This document shows positions 1-6,689 of a stretch of 64,000 nucleotides of DNA, one piece after another. The stretch is from Sphingomonas sanguinis (GTDB lineage Bacteria > Pseudomonadota > Alphaproteobacteria > Sphingomonadales > Sphingomonadaceae), in contig NZ_LDTE01000044.1 in the NCBI RefSeq assembly GCF_001476905.1, forward strand, positions 1 to 64,000. The letters run 5' to 3'. The notes below the pieces were generated by a model, which was not told where the DNA came from, made no database searches, and worked only from the letters and a program-made list of their open reading frames with translations. The first letter of the stretch is position 1. Every line of letters begins with the position of its first letter. A program made the position numbers and the translations under genes.

Positions 1-1
1 T

Positions 2-100
2 CGCAAGGACTTCCGCCGTGTCGCTACCCGCTACGATAAACTCGCCGTCAACTTCCTCTCAGGCGTCGCCATCGCAACCGCGCTCGCATTCTGGCTCTGA
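2..100 (+). mobile_element. IS5-family transposase, C-terminal tail (cut by window edge)
   Basis: The first 32 codons read as the end of an IS5-type DDE transposase. The signature R-R-V-A-T-R-Y-D-K-L, followed by a hydrophobic C-terminus ending in F-W-L, is characteristic of that family, and the stop is at 98-100. The rest of the element lies outside the window. The element end is probably within the next few tens of bases, but no partner inverted repeat is available to fix it. It abuts a truncated TonB-receptor gene and a decayed copper locus, so the insertion or a later rearrangement may have broken that locus. Confidence 0.75.
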
Positions 101-286
101 TTGAGTCTCAGCCCTAGGGCCTGTCTTCAGCTCTCCATTTTCTGTCCCTCGTTCATCGTATCGATAGATAGGTCTGCCGCCCCGTGTCGTGTTTGCGATT
201 GTCCAAACCCGCCGCACAGCTGACCCAGTGCTTTCGGGAGACGGAGAGCTGCAAAGCGAGCTACGATGATCCTGTAGCTAACGCTA
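101..286. other. Non-coding junction DNA next to the IS element
   Basis: No convincing gene is seen here. The stretch lies between the transposase stop and the operator-like palindrome at 287-310. It contains the unlocated terminal repeat of the insertion sequence and unidentified DNA. Short open frames here lack ribosome binding sites and family motifs. Confidence 0.4.
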
Positions 287-310
287 ATATATCCATTATA
301 CCGGATATAT
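287..310. promoter_or_regulatory. Perfect ATATATCC/GGATATAT palindrome, ArsR-type operator candidate
   Basis: Arms ATATATCC (287-294) and GGATATAT (303-310) are perfectly complementary across an 8-base spacer in an AT-rich patch that contrasts with the GC-rich surroundings. AT-rich palindromes of this kind are usual operators for ArsR/SmtB repressors. The fragment directly downstream resembles the start of an ArsR protein, which fits autoregulation. Its present function, if any, is unknown because the downstream gene is truncated. Confidence 0.45.
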
Positions 311-311
311 A

Positions 312-360
312 GATAATGATTCGACCATCGCCGCCCTCGGCGCGCTCGCGCAGGGCATGC
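312..360 (+). pseudogene. Remnant of an ArsR-family regulator N-terminus
   Basis: In the frame of 312-314 the sequence reads D-N-D-S-T-I-A-A-L-G-A-L-A-Q-G-M-R, which closely matches the opening helix of ArsR-family repressors (A-L-x-A-L-A-Q-x-x-R). It then runs directly into the antisense of the TonB-receptor fragment. No ATG, GTG or TTG start is visible in this frame. It follows the ATATATCC palindrome, as an autoregulated arsR would. Only about 16 codons survive, so the identification rests on a short motif. Confidence 0.4.
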
Positions 361-751
361 GCCCGGCATTGTCGTTGGACGGCACGCCATCGATCAGCAG
401 CTTGACCGCGTTGATCTCGCCCTCGCCATTGAACCCGCGGATCGAGAAGCGGCCCGAGGTCGTGCCCTGGTTGAAATCGGTCAGGACGACGCCGGGCAGC
501 CGCGCGAACAGCTCCCAGGCATTGTCGACATTCTGGCGCTGCGCGACGTCACCGCTCAGCACGTCGACCGAGGTCAGGACGTTGGCGGTCGAGCGCGCCA
601 TGGACTTCGCGGTAACGACAACCTCGTCTCCGCCGATCGTGACCTGCGTATCGGCGCGGGCGGGTGCATCGTCGCGCTGCTGCGCGGTGGACGGCGCAGC
701 GATCAGGAAACAGGAGGTGGCGGCCGCCACCATCAAACCGGTCTTCGACAT
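355..751 (-). pseudogene. TonB-dependent receptor, N-terminal fragment (signal peptide and plug)
   Basis: The start ATG at 751 follows a G-rich ribosome binding site about 4 bases upstream; an upstream TTG at 763 is open but less likely. The product has a signal peptide ending near A-P-S-T-A-Q, then E-V-V-V-T-A-K and the plug-domain sequence with L-P-G-V, I-R-G-F and I-D-G-V-P-S-N-D-N-A-G. Homology stops at that point, around base 361, where a full receptor would continue for 500 or more residues as a beta-barrel. The reading frame then runs into unrelated DNA and stops at about 296-298. With the barrel lost it cannot work as a transporter. Neighbouring copper-protein remnants suggest the intact receptor handled copper. 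Confidence 0.8.
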
Positions 752-815
752 AAAATCCCCCAAGACCCGCTCCCAAGCGGGCCGAATGTGTTCGTTATGG
801 TTGCGAACGGATGCG

Positions 816-1045
816 TCAGGCCATGCAGAGACGGGCCAAAGCCTCGACCCATCCGCAAAAGCCCGCGATCAGTTCGATCAGCATCAGGTGGTGGCCGCCG
901 GTGGGCAGCACCGCGTCGCTACCCGCCGAGCTTTCGACGCCACCGGCGAGCGGACGCATCCGCACGATGCCGCCTTCCAGCGACATCATGCGAATCTCGA
1001 CCTTGGCCGCACGAGGCGACGTGGCCGACAGCAGGCGCGGTCAGC
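816..1045 (-). pseudogene. PCu(A)C (DUF461) copper chaperone, frameshifted remnant
   Basis: Read on the minus strand, codons from about 1035 down to 868 give S-A-T-S-P-R-A-A-K-V-E-I, M-M-S-L-E-G-G-I-V-R-M-R-P-L and G-G-H-H-L-M-L-I-E-L. This is the conserved core of PCu(A)C periplasmic copper chaperones, including the H-x-M copper ligand pair; the first ligand His is replaced (I-R-M-M instead of I-H-x-M). Just upstream, A-D-R in one frame is separated from L-L-S-A by two extra bases near 1036, so the frame is broken. The N-terminal half and signal peptide are not recognisable, and the C-terminus degenerates before a stop at 816. It lies between the dismutase and the TonB-receptor fragment, as in copper uptake operons. 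Confidence 0.7.
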
Positions 1046-1108
1046 ACAGCGACAAGCTTCGACGCGACACGATAAGTCGTGATCGATCCTTCGGCCTTCG
1101 GAGGCGGA

Positions 1109-1801
1109 TCAGCGCGTGAGCGTCGCGGCGTAGCGATCGGACACCGTTTTCCAGTCGACCACCTGCCACCAGCCATCGAGATAATCGGCCCGTCGGTTCT
1201 GGTATTTGAGGTAGTAGGCGTGTTCCCACACATCGTTACCAAGAATCGGCGTGCCTTTGACCTCCGCCACATCCATCAGCGGATTGTCCTGATTGGGCGT
1301 CGAAGTGATGGCGAGCGTGCCGTCGGCCTTCACCACCAGCCAGACCCAGCCAGAGCCGAACCGCTTGGTTCCGGCCTCCTTGAACGCGGCCTTGAACGCG
1401 GCGAGCGAGCCGAACTGGCGATCGATCGCGGCGGCAAGCGCCGGCGACGGCTGTCCTGCCTGCGCGGGCGGGGCCATCGTCTTCCAGAAGAAGCTGTGAT
1501 TCCAGTGACCGCCCGCGTTATTGCGCACGGCGACGGGCAGCGTTCCGGCCTTTGCGACCAACGCATCGAGCGACTGGCCCTTCAGCGCCGGATCGGCCGC
1601 GACGGCCTTGTTGAGCGCGTCGACATAGGCCTGGTGATGTCGATCGTGATGAATCGTCATCGTCTGGGCGTCGATCACCGGCTCCAGCGCAGCGGCGGTA
1701 TAGGGAAGCGGTGGCAGGCTGAAGGGAGCGGGCGCGACTTGCGCGACCGCCGAGGTCGCAACGCACAGGGCGGCGATGCCGAATATGGTGCTTTGGAACA
1801 T
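1109..1801 (-). CDS. Exported superoxide dismutase, Fe/Mn family (Mn-type residues)
   Basis: This converts superoxide to oxygen and hydrogen peroxide. The chosen start at 1801 gives a 230-residue product that opens with a typical signal peptide (about 20 residues, ending in A-V-A-Q), so it should act in the periplasm. Metal-ligand motifs are all present: T-I-H-H-D-R-H-H (His51), G-G-H-W-N-H-S-F-F-W, and D-V-W-E-H-A-Y-Y. The G-G-H and N-Q-D-N-P residues resemble the manganese rather than the iron enzymes, although cambialistic use is possible. An upstream GTG would add an unlikely leader before the signal peptide. It sits inside what looks like a copper-uptake operon, where its presence is unusual. 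Confidence 0.88.
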   Translation of the reverse strand: MFQSTIFGIAALCVATSAVAQVAPAPFSLPPLPYTAAALEPVIDAQTMTIHHDRHHQAYVDALNKAVAADPALKGQSLDALVAKAGTLPVAVRNNAGGHWNHSFFWKTMAPPAQAGQPSPALAAAIDRQFGSLAAFKAAFKEAGTKRFGSGWVWLVVKADGTLAITSTPNQDNPLMDVAEVKGTPILGNDVWEHAYYLKYQNRRADYLDGWWQVVDWKTVSDRYAATLTR

Positions 1802-1939
1802 GGGATTTGCTTTCGAGCTGAATCTAGGCCCCGCATCGTCGATCGCGCGCGACCGAACAACGACAGGAGACATGGTTCGCGCGGCAGCCGACAGGACTGC
1901 GCGACGACGGTTTAGCTGGCCGGTTTCCCGGTCAATTCG

Positions 1940-2371
1940 TCAGACCGAAAGCGGAGGACCGCGAAGGGGTGGTCGCAGATAGGGGGCGGCACGCGGTGCG
2001 ACCTGTGGGGTCGAACGCAGCGCCATGATCGCGACGACGGCAAGCGCGATGGCCAGCAGCACGACGTCGACGGCCCCCAAGACCTGGGCGGACAGACCCG
2101 CAAAGGCGCAAGGCATTTCAGGCTTGCCGTGATCTGTCGACTCGCCTTTGTCGCGCATGGTGCCCTGCGCCATGGCCATGGGCTGATCCATGCTTGGCAT
2201 GACCATCGCCTCAGGCTGAGCCGCCATACCGGAACAGAGCGTGAGGGCGATCCGCTCGTGATCGGATGCGATCATGTAGCCGGTGGGCACTAGCAGCTTC
2301 AACAGCATCGCGGCGGCACAAATCAGCGCCGCAAGGTGGCGTTGCGCCAGGATATGCCGGAAAGCCTGCAC
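1940..2371 (-). CDS. DUF2946 family protein
   Basis: A 143-residue protein, apparently starting at GTG 2371. An N-terminal hydrophobic segment (A-A-L-I-C-A-A-A-M-L-L-K-L-L-V-P-T-G-Y) is followed by a Met/His-rich linker (M-V-M-P-S-M-D-Q-P-M-A-M). A second membrane helix near residues 100-120 follows, then a basic, proline-rich tail. This is the layout of DUF2946 proteins, which are often encoded beside PCu(A)C chaperones and TonB receptors in copper-responsive loci. The methionines could bind Cu(I), but no function is established. It would be the first gene of the minus-strand copper operon; the downstream chaperone and receptor genes are broken, so it may be left without partners. Confidence 0.7.
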   Translation of the reverse strand: MQAFRHILAQRHLAALICAAAMLLKLLVPTGYMIASDHERIALTLCSGMAAQPEAMVMPSMDQPMAMAQGTMRDKGESTDHGKPEMPCAFAGLSAQVLGAVDVVLLAIALAVVAIMALRSTPQVAPRAAPYLRPPLRGPPLSV

Positions 2372-2400
2372 GATCGAGTCATTATCGTGAACCCCGTTTC

Positions 2401-2429
2401 ATGTCACTTGGACAATCTGTCAGTGACAT
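2401..2429. promoter_or_regulatory. Nested palindrome, operator candidate
   Basis: ATGTCAC (2401-2407) pairs with GTGACAT (2423-2429). Inside it GACA (2411-2414) pairs with TGTC (2418-2421). It lies 33 bases upstream of a well-placed ribosome binding site and ATG at 2462. This looks like a repressor site in front of a gene whose body has since been lost. The regulator is unknown. Confidence 0.35.
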
Positions 2430-2461
2430 CATGGGTTGGTCTGTTGCAATCGGGAGAAGAG

Positions 2462-2521
2462 ATGGCGGCGCGTGACAATCAGCCTCAATCGTACCATCGT
2501 TCAATCACACAGGTAGGGTGA
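2462..2521 (+). pseudogene. Orphan gene start, 19 codons
   Basis: ATG 2462 is preceded by GGGAGAAGAG, a good ribosome binding site with short spacing, and by the palindrome at 2401-2429. The frame gives M-A-A-R-D-N-Q-P-Q-S-Y-H-R-S-I-T-Q-V-G and then stops. It looks like the first codons of a regulated gene whose remainder was deleted or replaced. A leader peptide is the alternative. No family can be assigned. Confidence 0.25.
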
Positions 2522-2814
2522 CCCGCTCCCCGGACATCATTCCATGGGTCGGTCACCACCCCTGATGTTCGGCATCAGCCCGATGGCGGCACCTCCCCCT
2601 TCCCATCGCCTTTCGGAAGCCGCCTGCGGCCGGAGAACCCCACGCTCGATCATTCTTGAGCGAGCGCTCGCATCGGCTGATCGGGGCACCCGCCGATTGG
2701 CGTCGTTCCCCCCTGAGATTCTCTCCTTCGGAAAGTGACGTCGTCAGCCTGTCTCTCGGACGGCCATGTGCCATGCCGTTACGCCGCCGGTCGGACGAAC
2801 GATGGCCAATTCCC

Positions 2815-4017
2815 TCAGTTGCCCATCGCACGGCTGGCTGGGACGCCTGACAATCGCGCAGATGCATCGAACTTGTGAATCCAGCCATAGCGTTCGGGGA
2901 AGCGATGCATCGCACGGTGCCGGGTCGCATCGGGAAGGCCCGCATCGGTATGGAGCGCGCGATTGGCGTCCCATGAGCTGCGCTGGATGAGGCGGGTGCG
3001 GAGGGCCCGCTCCTTCTGATAGGCGGCAAAGCGCGCATCACGGTTGGACGACGTCAGACCATCGAGCATCGTCGCCAGGGTAATGGCATCCTCGATCGTC
3101 GTATTCGCACCCTGCCCATGATGCGGCAGCATCGCATGAACGGCATCGCCGATCAGAACAACCGGCCCGCGATGCCAGTCGCGAAGCGGCGGAGCCACGA
3201 ACAGGCCCCAGCGTCGTTCGACATCACCCGCTGCGACCATCTGGCGAACGGCCGGGTGCCAGTCGGCGAAGGCCGCCACCGCTTCCCCCGGTTCGATCGG
3301 CACCGTCCCGCCGCTACCGGACCAGGCGGTGGGCCCCTCCACCACCGCGAAGAAGTTGACGTGCCCGCCATCGCTGCCGATCGCATAATGCAGCAGATGG
3401 GCATCCTGGCCGATCCAGAACTGAATCGCCTGGGGATCGGGCAAAGCGTTCAGTCGCTCGACCGGCACGATGCCGCGAAACGCGCTGGTCCCGGAATAGC
3501 GTAGCGGCTGTCCGCCGACCCATTGCCGGGTGATGGAGCGAACACCGTCGGCACCCACGACGATATCGGCCTCGACGGGATCGCGTCCGACGAAGTGGAG
3601 CGCCACCCGTTCGCCCACCGTCTCGATCCGCTCCAGCCGATGCGCCAGATGGATATGCTCCGTCCCGACCGCGCGGCCCAGCGTCGTCTGCAGATCGGCG
3701 CGGTGGATGCCGAGATAGGGCGCGCCGAACCGATCGCGATAGGCACCGCCCTTGCGCACCGCATGGGCCGCCAGGCGATCACCGGACAGCCCGTCGCGGT
3801 AGATCAGCTCGGTCGGCTCGACCCCCGTCCGCTCCAGCTGGTCGATCAGGCCCAGCCTTTGTAGCTCACGGGTGGCATTGGCCGACAGGGCGACCGCCGC
3901 GCCGATCTCGCTCAGCTCCGCCGCCTGTTCGTACAGCGTCGCCTCGATCCCTCGCGCCCGCAGCGCCAGCGCGAGGGTCAGTCCGCCGATACCGGCGCCG
4001 ATGATCGCGATCTTCAT
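2815..4017 (-). CDS. FAD-dependent aromatic monooxygenase, salicylate hydroxylase-like
   Basis: A 400-residue group A flavoprotein monooxygenase, the class that hydroxylates phenolic acids with NAD(P)H and O2. Visible motifs are the FAD-binding G-A-G-I-G-G at residues 7-12 with an acidic residue near 30, the D-G motif V-V-G-A-D-G-V-R-S in the middle, and the G-D motif L-I-G-D-A-V-H-A-M-L-P-H-H-G-Q-G with I-E-D-A near residue 290. GGAGG lies 6 bases before ATG 4017. It is the third gene of an operon after an OmpW porin and a methylesterase-like hydrolase, beside the catechol genes. I infer it makes catechol from salicylate. 3-hydroxybenzoate 6-hydroxylase or another ring hydroxylase is possible, since the motifs do not fix the substrate. 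Confidence 0.8.
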   Translation of the reverse strand: MKIAIIGAGIGGLTLALALRARGIEATLYEQAAELSEIGAAVALSANATRELQRLGLIDQLERTGVEPTELIYRDGLSGDRLAAHAVRKGGAYRDRFGAPYLGIHRADLQTTLGRAVGTEHIHLAHRLERIETVGERVALHFVGRDPVEADIVVGADGVRSITRQWVGGQPLRYSGTSAFRGIVPVERLNALPDPQAIQFWIGQDAHLLHYAIGSDGGHVNFFAVVEGPTAWSGSGGTVPIEPGEAVAAFADWHPAVRQMVAAGDVERRWGLFVAPPLRDWHRGPVVLIGDAVHAMLPHHGQGANTTIEDAITLATMLDGLTSSNRDARFAAYQKERALRTRLIQRSSWDANRALHTDAGLPDATRHRAMHRFPERYGWIHKFDASARLSGVPASRAMGN

Positions 4018-4035
4018 GGATAGCCTCCGTAATCC

Positions 4036-4821
4036 TTACGCGGCCGTCGCCGTCTGGCGATACTCGGCCGGGGCATCGGCGAAATCGGCGATCGCCTCGG
4101 CCAGCCGTTCGGGCATCGAGTAATAGGGCGCATGGCTGGCCGGGAGCGACACGACCGCGACCGGACCGGGAAACTCCTTCTGCATCTGACGCTGCACGGC
4201 GATCGGAATCCCGACATCGTCCAGCGCCTCGATATAGAGGCGCGGGATATCCAGCGCGCGGCCCTCCATCGGATTGGGCGTGCCGAAGGGCACGGTCGTC
4301 TGGGTCTGGATGAACTGTTCGGCAGGCGGCATTCCCTCGCCGGGATAATCGCCCATGAAGACTTCGCGGAACCGCTCCAGTCGCGAGAAATCCGCCTGTA
4401 GCCCGCGTCCCTCATCGACCGGCTGGATCAGGTCCAGCGCGTGAGGCGTGCCCCGGTTGGGCTCGCCGGGCAGGACGAAGGTTTCCGGCGTAACACCGGG
4501 CGCGGTGAGGAACGCGGTCAGGTAGATCAGCCCGGCCACCTTGTCGGGATGGTGCTGCGCCAGCCACGAGATGGATGCACCGCCCATGCTGTGCCCCAGA
4601 AGGATCGACTGCCCCTCGGCCCGCGCCAGGATGTCTGCGACGGGGCGGGTATAATGCTCCATGTCGACGACCGACAAATGGCCGCCATCGCCGGGCGTAT
4701 GGCCGGTCAGGTCGGGCGCATGGACGCGGTAACCGCGCGCTTCGAGAAGCGGGACGACCGCGTCATAGCAGGCGCCGCGGTTCCAGGCGCCATGGATCAG
4801 GATAATATCGGTAACGGTCAT
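4036..4821 (-). CDS. Alpha/beta hydrolase of the methylesterase / hydroxynitrile lyase type
   Basis: This 261-residue enzyme begins I-I-L-I-H-G-A-W-N-R-G and carries the nucleophile elbow G-H-S-M-G-G near residue 98, an acid residue region I-E-A-L-D-D-V-G-I-P and a catalytic His in L-P-A-S-H-A-P-Y. The plan resembles plant methyl-salicylate esterases and related bacterial esterases. AGGAAG precedes ATG 4821. It lies 18 bases upstream of the flavin monooxygenase gene and 29 bases downstream of ompW. A cytoplasmic aromatic-ester hydrolase feeding the monooxygenase fits the context, but the actual ester is not shown by the sequence. Confidence 0.75.
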   Translation of the reverse strand: MTVTDIILIHGAWNRGACYDAVVPLLEARGYRVHAPDLTGHTPGDGGHLSVVDMEHYTRPVADILARAEGQSILLGHSMGGASISWLAQHHPDKVAGLIYLTAFLTAPGVTPETFVLPGEPNRGTPHALDLIQPVDEGRGLQADFSRLERFREVFMGDYPGEGMPPAEQFIQTQTTVPFGTPNPMEGRALDIPRLYIEALDDVGIPIAVQRQMQKEFPGPVAVVSLPASHAPYYSMPERLAEAIADFADAPAEYRQTATAA

Positions 4822-4850
4822 GACATGTCTTCCTGTTCGAGCCGGGGGGA

Positions 4851-5558
4851 TCAGAAGCGATATTGCAGGCCGACCTGCGCGATGAGGGGATTGAGCTGGA
4901 CGCGCGCCGTACCCGGCACGAAGCCGTTCGGCGTGCCAAGCCGGAAGCGGGCGTTGGTGCTGGTCCAGACCTTGCTGGCCGCGCCGAACACACCGATCCG
5001 CTCGTTGAGCGGCACATCGATGCCGCCCGTGATCGCGGGACCGACGGTATTGCTGGTGCGGAAATCCTTCAGCACGCCGTCTTCGGTCTTGAAGATGATC
5101 GTCCAGTTCAGGCCGCCGCCGATATAAGGCCGCACCCCGCCCGGACGCCCGAAATGATAACGCACGCTGTAGAGGCCGGGACCATAGGTCACCTTACCCA
5201 GCGTGCCCGCCCCCGCCAGCGTTCCCGATGCGGTCAGCGTGCTGGTCGGCGGCACGCCGACGGTCGCCGCGACCGACACGTTGGGGGTCAGAAAATAGCC
5301 GATATCGAGGCTGACGCCGTTGTTGTTCGACGCGGTGGCGTTGGCGCCCGGCAGCGGCTGCCCGGCGAGCTTCACATCGGCCTTTTCGTCGAACATGACA
5401 CGCGCCGCGCCGAGCCGGACATAGAATCGCCGCTCCTTGCCGTCCGGCGATTGCTGGGCCTGTGCCACGCTCGGCAGCATCATGCACAATCCCGCAACAC
5501 CGGCGAGCACCCCGCCCTTTCGCAAAGCTCGCGTATATCCATATGGTATTGAAGCCAT
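4851..5558 (-). CDS. ompW: OmpW-family outer membrane protein
   Basis: The start at 5558 is preferred over ATG 5576 because AGAGGAAG sits at normal spacing before it. The 235-residue product has a signal peptide ending A-Q-A-Q-Q, then short amphipathic strands typical of an eight-stranded barrel (F-Y-V-R-L-G-A, L-D-I-G-Y-F-L-T-P-N-V-S-V) and the OmpW signature V-R-P-Y-I-G-G-G-L-N-W. It ends in an aromatic Phe as outer-membrane barrels do. OmpW proteins let small hydrophobic compounds cross the outer membrane. As first gene of the operon with the hydrolase and flavin monooxygenase, it probably admits their aromatic substrate. Confidence 0.85.
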   Translation of the reverse strand: MASIPYGYTRALRKGGVLAGVAGLCMMLPSVAQAQQSPDGKERRFYVRLGAARVMFDEKADVKLAGQPLPGANATASNNNGVSLDIGYFLTPNVSVAATVGVPPTSTLTASGTLAGAGTLGKVTYGPGLYSVRYHFGRPGGVRPYIGGGLNWTIIFKTEDGVLKDFRTSNTVGPAITGGIDVPLNERIGVFGAASKVWTSTNARFRLGTPNGFVPGTARVQLNPLIAQVGLQYRF

Positions 5559-5637
5559 TTTCCGCTTCCTCTCCATCTGCCGTCGCTATCTGTCGTGCGA
5601 CTTGTCCCGAAGCGATTTCGCTTTCGTGAGGGGCAGA

Positions 5638-5690
5638 ATGTCGGGGCGCGCATCGTGCGTCCAACACCAACTCCATATGATGGCCATACC
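5638..5690 (-). promoter_or_regulatory. Conserved upstream block of the ompW operon with LysR box
   Basis: This block reappears at 20198-20250 with the same spacing. Both contain ATGTCGGGG, then after exactly 21 bases GTCCAACACCAACT, then CATAT-N7-ATACCC. The core TATGATGGCCATA at 5676-5688 is an inverted-repeat T-N11-A LysR box (TATG-N5-CATA). It lies about 120 bases upstream of the ompW start and just beyond the stop of the lysR gene at 5716. It is probably the activator site and promoter of ompW-hydrolase-monooxygenase, used by one or both neighbouring CatM/BenM-like regulators. Confidence 0.65.
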
Positions 5691-5715
5691 CAAAAGGTTG
5701 GCCGGATCACGCCTC

Positions 5716-6645
5716 TTAGCCGCCCCCGGTCATCCGCAGGATCGCATCGGGGATGGGATAATCCCAGGCGCCGTAGCGCTCGCGGATCACCGCCGCCATG
5801 GCGACCAGTTCGGGCGAGCGGTCGTCCTTGCGAAAGCTCATGATGATCGGCGATGCGACCGGTTCGACCAGCGGGCGATAGCGGACGCCGTCGACCCGCG
5901 ACCGGCGAACCGAGGCCGGGACGATGCAGACCCCCTCCCCAGCCGCGACCAGCCCGATCGCGATCTGCAACTCGCTGACCTCGTGCGCGATAACCGGGGT
6001 CACGCCAAGATCGCGGAAATGGCCGACGACCTGATCGGCATAACTGGGTCGCGGGGCGTTGGGATACAGGATCAGCGGGTCGGTCGCCAGCGACGCCAGG
6101 GACACCCCGCCCCCCGCCGTCAACGGATGCGTGGCCGGAAGCGCGACGATCAACGGCTCCTCGCGCAGCACCACCCGCGCCACGGCGTCATCCTCGAACC
6201 GGATACGCCCGAAGCCGACATCGATCCGTCCGTCCTTCAGCGCAGCGATCTGCGAAAGCGTGCCGCCCTCGATCAGCGACAGGTCGACCGACGGCATCGC
6301 CGCCCGATAGGCCCGAATGATCGCGGGGAGGCGCGAATAGATGGTGGAGGCGACGAAGCCGATCGCGAAGCGCCGCTGCTGCGACACCACGGCTTTCGCG
6401 ATCATCGCATCCATATCGGCCATGCGCGCCAGGATGCTGATCGCCTGGTCATAGACGAGATGGCCGATCGGCGTCAGCCGCAGCGGCTTGGCGGAGCGAT
6501 CGATCAGGGTCGCGCCGACCCGTTCCTCGATCTGCTGGATCTGGCGGCTGAGCGGCGGTTGTGCGATGTGGAGACGCTCGGCGGCACGGGTGAAATTGCC
6601 TTCCTGCGCAACGGTCACGAAATAGCGCAGCTGCCGTATGTCCAT
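5716..6645 (-). CDS. LysR-type regulator, CatM/BenM/CatR-like (copy 1)
   Basis: A 309-residue regulator. The N-terminal winged helix reads M-D-I-R-Q-L-R-Y-F-V-T-V and A-A-E-R-L-H-I-A-Q-P-P-L-S-R, as in CatM, BenM and CatR. The C-terminal ligand domain keeps the family's L-Y-P-N-A-P-R-P-S-Y, L-Q-I-A-I-G-L-V-A-A-G-E-G and I-V-P-A-S motifs. Such proteins sense cis,cis-muconate and sometimes benzoate. GGAGAGGATGACAGG precedes ATG 6645. It follows a second, very similar lysR gene by 44 bases, so the two are probably co-transcribed. It sits directly upstream of the LysR box of the ompW operon and may control it and the dehydrogenase operon. Confidence 0.85.
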   Translation of the reverse strand: MDIRQLRYFVTVAQEGNFTRAAERLHIAQPPLSRQIQQIEERVGATLIDRSAKPLRLTPIGHLVYDQAISILARMADMDAMIAKAVVSQQRRFAIGFVASTIYSRLPAIIRAYRAAMPSVDLSLIEGGTLSQIAALKDGRIDVGFGRIRFEDDAVARVVLREEPLIVALPATHPLTAGGGVSLASLATDPLILYPNAPRPSYADQVVGHFRDLGVTPVIAHEVSELQIAIGLVAAGEGVCIVPASVRRSRVDGVRYRPLVEPVASPIIMSFRKDDRSPELVAMAAVIRERYGAWDYPIPDAILRMTGGG

Positions 6646-6689
6646 CCTGTCATCCTCTCCAAAGCCGGCGGGTCGGTGGCAGCCGTGTG

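Larger units (their letters stand above)
2372..2814. other. Gene-poor stretch between the copper locus and the aromatic operon
   Basis: No full-length gene is recognisable on either strand in these 443 bases. It holds the palindrome at 2401-2429 and the 19-codon orphan start at 2462, both annotated separately. A GAGCGAGCGCTC-like palindrome of the kind bound by TetR proteins lies near 2656-2668. I see no terminator with a T-run after the flavoprotein gene that ends at 2815. Confidence 0.4.

Noticed and set aside
2700-2760. Minus-strand stretch with CCGAAGGAG and AATCTCAGG resembling part of a glycine riboswitch.
   Set aside because: The second aptamer, conserved stems and a downstream glycine gene are all missing. 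The match is too short to support a riboswitch.
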